This document shows positions 23,191 through 60,289 of a DNA stretch of 64,000 bases, one piece after another; the first letter of the stretch is position 1; each line of letters begins with the position of its first letter. The notes beneath the pieces are model-generated. The model worked only from the letters and a program-made list of their open reading frames with translations, searched no databases and had not been told where the DNA came from. The DNA is taken from contig JASAND010007799.1 of assembly GCA_030248195.1 (NCBI GenBank), positions 62,001-126,000 of the forward strand, given 5' to 3'. Position numbers and translations under genes: made by a program. Source of the stretch: Trissonchulus latispiculum (lineage: Eukaryota > Nematoda > Enoplea > Enoplida > Ironidae).

Positions 23191-24673
23191 TATAGTCAAG
23201 TGGGAAAAAACCCACTCGCCAATGCGGGAAAAAACCCACCCCCAGTGTTGGCTTACCGGTATGAGCTATCTAGGATTTTAATAGCCTATCTTGAAGAGCA
23301 TCCAAAATAGCCCTGGAGGGTGTATATATTATTGTCGCTCCCACTGCTTCCCAGCAAATTTTTTGGGACTTTGAAATTTTCGAAAATTTTGGTCCGTCCA
23401 AGTACCGAAATTTGGCAAACTTTGCATGGCCACCCTGAACTACTGGAAAGACTTAGACCAAAGCGGATTGTATGTATGTGTAGGGCATATGTTGGGCATC
23501 ATGATGATATATGCCACACTGCTCTAACCCCTCCTGGGCTTATTCTAGGGATTTTTTCTTGGGGGGGCCCCCCAAAGGTCCGAGGGGCAAGGAATTTTTG
23601 GGGGGGGGGCGAAAATTTTTCGAAAAATATGCTAAAAATAGCACTATTTTTCTGGCATATCCTATAAAAGTTGATTTTCATAGCAAAAATAAGCAGATTT
23701 AGTGTTGAAAAGGGCAAAAATCGAGTAAAAATCTCCGGCGAAGCCGGAAAATTTTTGAAAATTTGGCCTTCTGAGCGATTTTTTCAGGGCAAAATTTGTT
23801 ACCAACCGGGGCGCCCACTTTTTTGGGGGGGGGGGCGATTTTTGGGGGGGGGAACGATTTTAGGGGGGGGAAGGGTGTTTATGGGGGGTCTCCCCCACCC
23901 CCCACTAGAATAAGCCCAGCCCCTCCGGTGCGACCTGGGGGTGACCTAGAGTTGGCGGGAAAAAACACACATGCGGGAAAAAACCCACTTTTCAAAATTG
24001 AAAATTTTTCTAAGCATTAGCAGGAAAGGTCAAACGAATACATACATTTGTTTAATAGAGCCTATAGATTAAATTGGTATAGGTTTTGCCTGGGTTCGAT
24101 CTGTTATGGGAGGTCCAGGGGGTCAAAATCGGACATGGTGCCATTTCAAGCCAAAATTTCAATTTGGCCAAAAATGCTTATTTTTGCCTTAAAATGGGTC
24201 TAGTTTGGCTCTAAATACAAGAAAATCACGTTTTCTATACGATAGGATGCTTAAATAAACATTTTTTAAAAAATTCCAAAATTTGCCTATGTTTATATAT
24301 GTGTTAAACATACCAAATTTTCAAAAGTCACTATGACCTCAATTTTTCAACAAAAACTAATATATTTTGATGCAGTTGTACTAAAAACAACCCGCTCTTT
24401 CATTTGGAACGGTTAGAAGTGCTCCTGGCAACTTGCCAAAAAATTTTCGGGGTGGGTTTTTTCCCGCATATGGGTTTTTCCCGCATTGGGTTTTTTCCCG
24501 CCAGTTTGGGACATTTTTTCTCACTAACGGCGCACCCTTGAGAGGTGTTCTATAGCTCATAAGAAAGCTTAAGACTAGGCGTAGCAGCCTGTATAGTCAG
24601 TATTTCAATATCTCAAACCAGTAAAAAGTTTGGCCAAAAATCTGAAAAGTGGGTTTTTTCCCGCTTGACTATA
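23191..24673. mobile_element. TATAG-family element C
   Basis: Ends TATAGTCAAGTGGGAAAAAA and its inverse ending CCGCTTGACTATA; further GGGAAAAAACCCAC blocks stand inside both ends (near 23222, 23975, 24480). It lies 194 bases upstream of the SMU1 start codon. A G-tract element is nested at 23534-23919. Confidence 0.85.
23534..23919. mobile_element. G-tract element nested in TATAG element C
   Basis: CTGGGCTTATTCTAGGG at the left, CACTAGAATAAGCCCAG at the right. CCCCTC is repeated outside both ends (23528-23533 and 23920-23925). The interior carries the hairpin CCGGCGAAGCCGG (23735-23747) followed by AAAATTTTTG. Confidence 0.88.
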
Positions 24674-24867
24674 AATCCGGATATTTTTCCCAAATCGGAT
24701 ATATATATATATTATCGGAATATAAAACTTGTCGGGATATCCGGGGTATTCAGTGCCCATCACTACTAATTGCTTTATTCTCTAATTCTCTCTTTAGTGC
24801 TTTTCAGATCTTCAGTTTTGCGTGTACGGTTCATTGTTCTTCCCTTGTATATATCTTCTGTAACGAA

Positions 24868-51337
<26,470 letters not shown>

Positions 51338-51511
51338 ATGGATGGAATTCTTAATCCTTCAAATTGGGTTCGATGCCATCTATGGCTGGGAAGTCATGAA
51401 GTCAGACTCCCAGCAAAACTTGCAAATGCTGGAGACTTTCTCATGAAGGATTGAAGAACGCAGACTGGTGTACATAGTCTTATTCGATGCGCTTTTTGCT
51501 CTTCTGGTTTT

Positions 51512-51517
51512 AATAAA
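51512..51517 (+). promoter_or_regulatory. SMU1 polyadenylation signal
   Basis: AATAAA 175 bases after the SMU1 stop codon, followed by a GT/T-rich stretch (TGTTGGTTTTCATT). Confidence 0.7.
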
Positions 51518-51688
51518 TATTGTTGGTTTTCATTATTTCCAAGGGAAACGTAGGGAATTGGCTGAGAAATATAAAGGTGACCTGATCAAAGTGCGGGGAT
51601 CGTTTGAGTGGAAGCCTACTTGCATTGTTCAGGGGTTCTAATTTTGTGCCTGTATATAGCTATTTATTTATACCCGGCTAAAAACTAT

Positions 51689-54200
51689 GGCCCAACTCTG
51701 CTATCCGGCACCCTAGATAATAGTTGTGCAAATCCACTCCACAACTTTTCAAATTTGTGCAGCATGATCCGAGCTTTGGAAATAACTAATGTGCACAACC
51801 TGGAATGCTATGAAGCAATCAATTGGCTGGCTGCAAACTATTTATAAAATTAACGAAACTGCTATCCGGCACCTTTCTATGATTGCACTTGAAAGCAACC
51901 ATTCACAGTGCACATAATTCAAAATGCCTCCACTAACGAAGACCTTCATTCCCGAAGAGCTATCTCCTTATTAAACATCATGGAACAACAAAGACATACA
52001 ACAACTGCAATAAGCATACATACACCCACAGTAGCGAGATAACCTTAAAAACAAATTTCTTTATTCCCGAAGGGCCTTGTGTTTTTTCCGTGACTGGCGT
52101 AAATAGCCTATGATCGAAGAATTCAGACTTACGCCGCTTTGCCGTATTTGTCATATTTACGCCGGATAGCGGTATATTACCGTTATCCGGCGTAAATACA
52201 TGTAAAACATAGGCGAAAATGTCAAATTTACGCCGCTCTGGCGTAACTCTTAAAATTGTCAATTTTTCATATTTACGCCGGATAGCTGTATATTACCGTT
52301 ATCCGGCGTAAATACATGTAAAACATAGGCGAAAAAGTCTAATTTACGCCGCTCTGGCGTAACTGAAAATTCTCAATTTTTCATATTTACGCCGGATAGC
52401 GGTATATTACCGTTATCCGGCGTGAATACATGTAAAACAGGCGAAAATGTCAAATTTACGCCGCTCTGACGTAACACTGAAAATTCTCATTTTTTCATAT
52501 TTACGCCGGATAGCGGTATATTACCGTTATCCGGCGTGAATACATGTAAAACATAGGCGAAAATGTCAAATTTACGCCGCTCTGACGTAACTCTGAAAAT
52601 TCCCAATTTTTCATATTTACGCCGGATAGCGGTATATTACCGTTATCCGGCGTAAATACATGTAAAACATAGGCGAAAATGTCAAATTTACGCCGCTCTG
52701 GCGTAACTCTTAAAATTGTCAACTTTTCATATTTACGCCGGATAGCGGTATATTACCGTTATCCGGCGTAAATACGTGTAAAACATAGGCGAAAAAGTCA
52801 AATTTACGCCGCTCTGGCGTAACTCTTAAAATTGTCAATTTTTCATATTTACGCCGGATAGCGGTATATTACCGTTATCCGGCGTGAATACATGTAAAAC
52901 ATAGGCGAAAATGTCAAATATACGCCGCTCTGACGTAACTCTGAAAATTCACAATTTTTCATATTTACGCCGGATAGCGGTATATTACCGTTATCCGGCG
53001 TAAATACGTGTAAAACATAGGCGAAAAAGTCAAATTTACGCCGCTCTGGCGTAACTCTGAAAATTCTCAATTTTTCATATTTACGCCGGATAGCGGTATA
53101 TTACCGTTATCCGGCGTGAATACATGTAAAACATAGGCGAAAATGTCAAATTTACGCCGCTCTGACGTAACTCTGAAAATTCCCAATTTTTCATATTTAC
53201 GCCGGATAGCGGTATATTACCGTTATCCGGCGTAAATACATGTAAAACATAGGCGAAAATGTCAAATTTACGCCGCTCTGGCGTAACTCTTAAAATTGTC
53301 AACTTTTCATATTTACGCCGGATAGCGGTATATTACCGTTATCCGGCGTAAATACGTGTAAAACATAGGCGAAAAAGTCAAATTTACGCCGCTCTGGCGT
53401 AACTCTTAAAATTGTCAATTTTTCATATTTACGCCGGATAGCGGTATATTACCGTTATCCGGCGTGAATACATGTAAAACATAGGCGAAAATGTCAAATA
53501 TACGCCGCTCTGACGTAACTCTGAAAATTCACAATTTTTCATATTTACGCCGGATAGCGGTATATTACCGTTATCCGGCGTAAATACGTGTAAAATATAG
53601 GCGAAAAAGTCAAATTTACGCCGCTCTGGCGTAACTCTGAAAATTCTCAATTTTTCATATTTACGCCGGATAGCGGTATATTACCGTTATCCGGCGTAAA
53701 TACATGTAAAACATAGGCGAAAAAGTGAAATTTACGCCGCTCTGGCGTAACTCTGAAAATTCTCAAGTTTTCATTGTTACGTCTGATAGCGGTGACGAAC
53801 TGTTTAAAAAGCACAAGGCCCTTCGGGAATGATGAATTTTACATAAATTTTGACACTTGTCTTTAATTTTTATGCTCTGAAAATGAAAACATGTCATAGG
53901 AAAATACGCAAGGACCTTCGGGAATGAAGCACTTTGAGGCATTGAGGCAGCATTGTTTGTATTAAATATTAAATTACTGATCCACCTCCCCTTTGTAGTT
54001 GTTTTCCAAGTCCAGGTGCCGTTTTCTAAGTGCTCTTTGATTCCGCCGTTAAATCTTTAACATATGTGCAGTTGTTATGCAGCACCAAATTTAATCCTTT
54101 GGCATATTTTTAAAGCTGAGACAGTCCTGCACAAATTTGAAAAGTTGTGCAGATGATTTGCACAACTATTAGCTAGGGTGCCGGATAGCAGAGTTGGGCC
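51689..54200. mobile_element. 2.5-kb transposon carrying a satellite array
   Basis: Inverse ends begin GGCCCAACTCTGCTATCCGG and extend about 110 bases (GTTGTGCAAAT, then CAACTTTTCAAATTTGTGCA). AAAACTAT is repeated at 51681-51688 and 54201-54208. Inside, further inverse pairs follow (CCCGAAGGGCCTTGTG near 52069 and its inverse near 53811; GAAGACCTTCATTCCCGAAG near 51940 and inverse near 53910), then the 116-bp array in the centre. No transposase. It fills the space between SMU1 and the LU gene. Confidence 0.92.
52156..53780. repeat. 116-bp palindromic satellite, 14 units
   Basis: Units start at 52156, 52272, 52386, 52500, 52616, then every 116 bases to 53660. Each has a 17-bp-arm palindrome (TTTACGCCGGATAGCGG, a TATATTA loop, inverse arm) and a smaller one (TTACGCC, GCTCT, GGCGTAA). 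Units 52500-53079 and 53080-53659 are nearly the same 580-base block, a five-unit higher-order repeat. Confidence 0.95.
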
Positions 54201-54278
54201 AAAACTATAGTATAAGGTTTGAAAAAGCTTTAAGCTAACAATTTAAACAGGATTTGCTGAAGTATATATGATTCAGTT

Positions 54279-57200
54279 TTAACGTCCCAATAAAGCAACC
54301 ACAAAAAGCAAAATAGATGTTCCCAGAGATATTGTCAGAGACGACGCTTTCCCAGGCGATTTAACTTCGTGATCTCCGATGTTGCAAAGCTCTCCTTTAC
54401 AGTCATAACAGTTTGGATCGCTACTTCCATGTAATCCGCTTCGGCAGTTTCCACACCCTCGGTGCCATCCTAAAATTACAACTTCGGTGTCAGAAGACTT
54501 GAACAAGTTGGACTTGGAAAACAGTTTAGGGGTCCAATTTAGCTTGCTGTTCCGATAATTTATTCTCCGGCCCGGGTCCAGCCCCACTGACTCCTCCGGG
54601 CTGGGCTCGGTGCCGGGTCGGGCCCGAGCCCGGAGCCCGCTACAAGGCCCGGACAGTCCGAATCAATGCCGATATGAAATTCGAAATCTGAGCTCAGGTT
54701 TACACACAAATTCACGTTGTAGGGAATAATTTCTAATACAAGCACCTTTGTAACATGATTTATGGGTTATTGTTTAAGCACGACTGTTTAATAGGATGTG
54801 CCTTAGTCTTAATATATGTGATGTCGCATAAATTTAAACTTAAGTAAAAGTCTTTAAGTTTTATACCTTATACCGTTGTAACAAATGTTTTACCCTTACT
54901 CAGGATCGTGCTTAACTTTGAAACTTCATTTATTGCATCAGAATTTAAATTACTACTGTCGATTTATCAATTTCTGAGCCCATCAAATTTCCTGAAATTC
55001 GACTACGACAGATCATCTGTGATTAAGCCATCAAGGGATTGCTCAACAAGCAGTATTTGTATAATAATTGAAGAAACAACCGATGTCCCATTGTAGAAGA
55101 CATCGCAAATAAACTGGTGGTCGTCTCAGGACTCAGGAGACGCTCTGCAAAAATCCTAAAAAGTTTGCAAGGAAGAAGCAGAGTTCAAGATAAGTACATA
55201 TTCTAGCAATGTTTTGGACGGATATCAAGAAGAAGGTTACTAAATTCAATGTTGTTTATACACGTAGCCTATCCCGGAAGGGTGGCAAGAGGTAGCAGCG
55301 TCACCTGAGACAGTCACCAATAAACTGCTTGAAAGTGAAAGAATAAATTTGGATTAATATACTTTTTCTTATTATGCAAATTCACAACTCAAATTGTTCC
55401 GGATGCCGGCCTAATGTAACGTCAGGCGCGTTTATTTTGGCTTTGCTTTTTACACTTTTGTCACGCGCTTAGGTTTGGAATTTACCCGCGGGTAATAGAA
55501 ATTTTGCTACCCGCGCGGGTAGTTGCGGGTATCTCCTGTCAATAGATTCACTAAAATTCTAACACTTTAGTGAAAAGTATTCCGAAAAAATAGACTTCGT
55601 GTTGGTGATTCCAAAAAATCGCTAATTTTGGCTGGGTGCCCTGTTCTTCTCCACGATTACTAATCGCAGCGCATATGGGCCTTTGATTAAACTTGTTCCA
55701 TTAGGTAATTTCCAGGAACGTAATCATAATTCTATGCAGTGATTCTATAACATGCACTTAGGTAGGTAACAGAACTCCGTTGGTTGTAGTAGAACTTATA
55801 GTCGGACAACATATTGTAGAGATGTAGCAGCCGCTGGTCAGTTATTGGAGTGAATCCAAAAACATACGAAATGCTAAACAGATCAAATCAACTCGAAAGC
55901 TCAAAATCCCCTTTCATAACTCAATTTTTGAGGTTTTACATGTATACGTTTACAGGTGGACAAGGAAGAAACACCCCTCCTCTCGGCGAATGAATTCCTC
56001 CACATGGGGTACTTATGTAAAATTGGTCTCACTAGCGGTACGAAATTCTGCTACAGTGAGTAAGAATATGGTTAAAAAGTAAGTTTCCAGAAGCTCAAAT
56101 TTCCTAAAATTTTCCGTATTCGCGTAATCATATTTTTACTAGAACATTTGCTAAAAAGTGTCCAAAGAATGTTGTTTTAATTAAAAATCGCTATTTTCAG
56201 TTAAAACTTGCAAAAATTGGTGAAAATAAGGTAAATTTAGCTTAAAAACTGCGTTCTGGCAAAAATTAGTACACAAATACACAGTACAAGTATACAAATT
56301 GGCTACAACAAAGGTCAGTTAAGTTTACTTTGACCTCCCGTTCTAGTATGTTTACGTATATTATAATCTTACCACCGCTTTCGATAACTATATGTGCTTT
56401 TGTGCAACTTTAGATATCCTAACTCATTGCTGCTGCTGAGTTTATTGCTATGTCATCTGTCGTCGTCTACTGTTGTGAAATTTTAACGTCGCCAAAAGTC
56501 TCCAGGGTCAGGCTACCAAGCTAAACAAGCTTTCCAGAGAACCGAAAAGTGCATAATTTTTAGCAAATTCAAAACCTTGATCATTTTCTTAATTTCTGGA
56601 AGATGCTTTTGATTTATTGCACCAATTTAACTTAATTTTAACTTACAATGCCAGACTTTTGGCTAAAGATTGTCAAAAAACCACAAAAGTTCGGTTCCGG
56701 TCAGCACGGGGCTTAACGACCGTGACTGACATCGGGACCAAAGCCAAGTGCATCTCTAATTAAATACAACCAGTTAGTTTAAATTTGAAACTGTTCCAAA
56801 AGGTTTTGGTACTTTTTCGGTAAACTTCAGCAATTTGGATTAAATTTCCTTATTTTAGCAACACATATCAATGCACTATTAGGTAAAGTAGTTTAAAAGC
56901 TTTAAGTAAAAGTTTATTTTTAATTATTTAGCATTTTTAATAAATTTGACAGCGTAGTAATCGCATAGCATAAGAAAAATTTTGCGGGTATCTTGCGGGT
57001 ATCAGTTGACTGCGTGCCGCGTGCCGGGGCGGGGCGGGGCGGGTACCAGCTTGCGGGTAGCGGGGCGGGGCGGGTAGCCAAAATGGTACCAACTTCCAAC
57101 TCTGGGTTACCGATCCGATTCGATCCATATCACTCGTAGCTCTAGTAACCTGCGATACCGTGTAAGTATAATTTAGGTTAAAGTCCAGAAAAGTTTTACA

Positions 57201-60200
57201 GGAAATTCATGCAAACCATACATGGGCAATGGATGCGACCGTGGCCTATACAGCCAACGAAAATTTTGCGCGGGGGTCAGAATATTTTCAATCAAGATGG
57301 GGTCCACCATGAAAAATTTTATGGTCAGGGATTCTGCTCATTTTCACACAAAATTTTGTTACATATGTCCTGCACATCGAGTTTAAATTTTGAGTAGTTT
57401 TGTTCTGTACGTAACGAGTAACCGTCTATTAATTGCATGCAATTTGAAAATGGGTGAAGACGAGGTGCCGCAGTAAATAAAGGCACTTTCCACTTGAACG
57501 TCTTTGAGAATGGGGCTTCGTTCGGTTGTATATTTTATGACTTATGCAAACAAAGAATTTAGGGTGGCTTTTAATGGGGAAAGTTTACTGCATGGCTTTA
57601 TTTAGTAATTCTAGGGAGTAGCACCGACGCTGGAAAGCCGTGGCCTCAAAAATCATTTAACCTGAATTTGGCGCATTTTCGGGCAAGAAGAAAAAATGTT
57701 TGAGAGCTTTCGATTGATTTAACAATAAATTTTAATTTAAACTTTCAATTTAAAATTTAACATATTCCGAAAAATTTGAAAAATCGCTATTTTTGAGATT
57801 ATGGTTGTCAGACCCTAATATTTTACCCCAGCGACCAATTCGGTGTACTAACCTACACCATTACCCTGTACCCAAACTTGACCTAAAGTCATCAATAATG
57901 GTGCGCAAATAGATAGACTAACATTTTATTGCTCTGTGTTGCCATAGCTATATGTTATTTGCCAAAAAACGGGAATTTGTGAGAATGAGCAAAATAGGAG
58001 ATGGTCGAAAAATCGGCCAAAAATGGACCCCCCCCCCATAAACCTGTTTATTATAATTTTGCATACCTGGATTTTGCCTGCTTTTCTCAGCTTTGTCAAG
58101 AGATTACTTTAGCTAGAAAGCAGAAATCGGGACAACTATGTAGAAACACTGTCGGGGTATTTTTGTGCAAAACACCACCGTAAGTAGTATATGTAAGTTT
58201 ATAGAGACATTAGAAACCCCAGAACCTTCGGAACCCAGAGATTCCGGAACCCATACACTCCCAGGAAAAACTTAAAATTAGGCAGTTGCGAATTAAATCT
58301 CTTCAAAAAAAGTTAAGAGCCCCCAAGAACAGGGTTGGGCGAAACCAAAACTTCACCGACACCGAGAAGTGTTGTAGCTCAACACTTTTATAAAGCAATC
58401 TATTAATGTTGCCTGCTGAGGGCCTTTTCGCGCAGCGAGTTAAACAAGTTAAAAGAGTTAAAATTAAGTCGATCCTTTTCGCGCAAAGGGTTGGTTAAAC
58501 GACTTAAACAGTTCATTTTAGCTCGCTAGCAGGGTTAATTGAGTTAAAAAATTTTTAACTCTACTCTTTTAACTCGCGCGCGAAAAGGCCCTGAGTATCA
58601 GAAACTGAACCTTTTTGGTTTTTGAGCGAGTTTAGAAATTTAGTTGAAAGAATTGGAAAAAATATTTAAAAGTGCATAAAAGCCAACCACAAACTCCTAG
58701 CATCAAATGAACGCGTTGCTCTGCGCGAGGGTTCCCACAGTATTGACCCCGCGCAGGGACGCGTTGCTCTGCGCGAGGGTTCCAACTGTGCTGAACTGCC
58801 GACCCCCGCGCAGGGACGCGTTGCTCTGCGCGAGGATTCCAACTGTTCTGAACTGCCGACCCCCGCACAGGGACGCGTTGCTCTGCGCGAGGGTTCCAAC
58901 AGTGCTGAACTGCCGACCCCCGCTCAGGGACGCGTTGCTCTGCGCGAGGGTTCCAACTGTGCTGAACTGCCGACCCCCGCACAGGGACGCGTTGCTCTGC
59001 GCGAGGGTTCCAACAGTGCTGAACTGCCGACCCCCGCACGGGGACGCGTTGCTCTGCGCGAGGGTTCCAACTGTGCTGAACTGCCGACCCCCGCGCAGGG
59101 ACGCGTTGCTCTGCGCTAGGGTTCCAACAGTGCTGAACTGCTGAACCCCGCGCAGGGACGCGTTGCTCTGCGCGAGGGTTCCAACAGTGCCGACCCCCGC
59201 GCAGGGACGCGTTGCTCTACGCGAGGGTTCCAACAGCGTTGTCCCCGCGCAGGGACGCGTTGCTCTGCGCGAGGACTCCAAAAATGCTGAAGATCTTCTG
59301 CGCAGCGCTTCGCGCTGCGCGGGGGTCAAAAATTTTGCTGCGCACTGCGCGGGGGTTTCGGACTCTGGCCTATACATGTATAGGCCCAGTATAGGCATTG
59401 CGCATGTGTGATGCAAACCACAAACTGTGGTGTTGGTAGCGAGCGACTATTGGAACAGTCCTGATTAATTGTAAACATTGTTTCCATTCTGCAATGAAGC
59501 AAAACAGTAAAAATGAATAATATAAATGAAGTACACATAAAACGGAGTAACACCAAAACAAGAGCACTTACTGTTCATTATAAGCACCGTTCTGCAGTGG
59601 TCCGTCGGACAGTTTCTCTCAAAAACTTTTGTTCTGTCAAAATCCTTTCCACAGTCAGTTGCCGAATCTTTACATTCATAACATGTTACCGCATATGTTG
59701 CTCCTATAATTTATATGTAAAAGCAACTGCACTCGAATATTATTGTTTTACAATATGTTTTGTTTAAAATGCTTGCGTTTCTTTCTTCTTGTACAGAAGC
59801 TGAGATGTAGCTTCTATTCCTAGATATGTTTGAAATCAGAAATGCCGCAAAGACAACCGGGTTTGAGTTTGGCCAAGATAAAATTTCCTGTTTGGAAAAT
59901 GAAATTGGCCAGTCAGACGTAAAAGATTTACAATCAGATGGATTAAACCATAGACCGTTGACAGTTGACATCCTCCAATAGCGGCTTTCTCCTCTTTAAT
60001 TTTAGAAAACATGCGCTCTTTTACCATATTCGAGGGTCTGTAGGCGCAGGCATTGCTAAAACCTCAAACCTTAATTTAGCTGCCACAATATATTATCGCC
60101 AACTCTATAGCCAATCATGAATCTGTCATAAAAAAATTTTGAAGATTTTCGCATCTGATTTCAAATTGCCATTTTATTAAATTGAGCTAATTAAAACCGC

Positions 60201-60289
60201 TCTCTTTATTGATACCGAAAACGAGAAGCTGATAACATAATCTTACCTATAAGGCAACTAAAAACTGCAACGATCATAGCCGCATTCAT
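54279..60289 (-). CDS. GPI-anchored Ly6/uPAR (LU) domain protein
   Basis: Three minus-strand exons, 60247-60289, 59572-59703 and 54279-54469, with GT-AG sites (GTAAGA, GTAAGT; TTATAG, TTTTAG) and agreeing phases, encode 121 aa. Residues 1-19 form a signal peptide (MNAAMIVAVFSCLIGATYA). The mature part starts VTCYECKDSATDC and has ten cysteines: five in exon 2 (CYEC, TDC, RNC, DHC) and five in exon 3 (RGC, GNC, PNC, YDC, LCN), the usual LU number, ending with the CN pair. A hydrophobic tail (ISLGTSILLFVVALLG) after SPGKASS fits a GPI-anchor signal. The layout resembles invertebrate Quiver/Sleepless-type proteins, which act at the cell surface; the partner here is unknown. Intron 2 is 5.1 kb and repeat-rich. 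The 3' end converges with SMU1 across the 2.5-kb transposon. Confidence 0.85.
54540..54660. repeat. GC-rich CCGGGTCGGGC segment
   Basis: A short block of CCCGGGTC, GGGTCGGGCCCGAGCCCGG type in otherwise AT-rich intron DNA, probably a remnant of a repeat end. Confidence 0.45.
55471..57110. mobile_element. putative element with CCCGCGGGTA-type ends
   Basis: Left TTGGAATTTACCCGCGGGTA and GCTACCCGCGCGGGTAG; right GCGGGGCGGGGCGGGTAGCC and GGTACCAACTTCCAA, which are inversely similar. The interior is AT rich and non-coding. No target duplication seen, so the ends are approximate. Confidence 0.5.
57111..58419. other. intron DNA of the LU gene, nothing recognised
   Basis: AT-rich with a C run at 58030 and a GGAACCC-type patch near 58240 that recalls the edge of the intron 10 foldback. 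No gene. Confidence 0.4.
58420..58591. mobile_element. 172-bp Tourist-like MITE
   Basis: Ends GGGCCTTTTCGCGC and its inverse; TGA on both sides (58417-58419, 58592-58594). GAGTTAAA-type motifs are repeated inside. GGGCC ends with a three-base duplication suggest PIF/Harbinger. Confidence 0.75.
58711..59280. repeat. 57-bp GC-rich minisatellite, 11 units
   Basis: Units start ACGCGTTGCTCTGCGCGAGG at 58711, 58759, 58816, 58873, 58930, 58987, 59044, 59101, 59158, 59207 and 59254. The period is 57, with some 48-49 variants. Because 57 is a multiple of three, several frames stay open on both strands; these are not taken as genes. Confidence 0.93.

Larger units (their letters stand above)
22927..24767. 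mobile_element. outer hAT-like element hosting nested insertions
   Basis: Left TAATGATTGGCACCGGATAT and right end near 24747-24767, whose inverse starts TAGTGATGGGCACTGAATAC, are similar; ATCCG-rich DNA lies inside both. The TATAG element at 23191-24673 interrupts it. No clean target duplication, so the ends are tentative. Confidence 0.45.

Noticed and set aside
52501..53650. Repeated 73-codon minus-strand frames
   Set aside because: Translations of the 116-bp satellite; their repetition only mirrors the 580-bp duplication.
58703..59416. Long open frames on both strands, up to 237 codons
   Set aside because: They follow the 57-bp minisatellite, whose unit is a multiple of three; no domain, start context or splice support.
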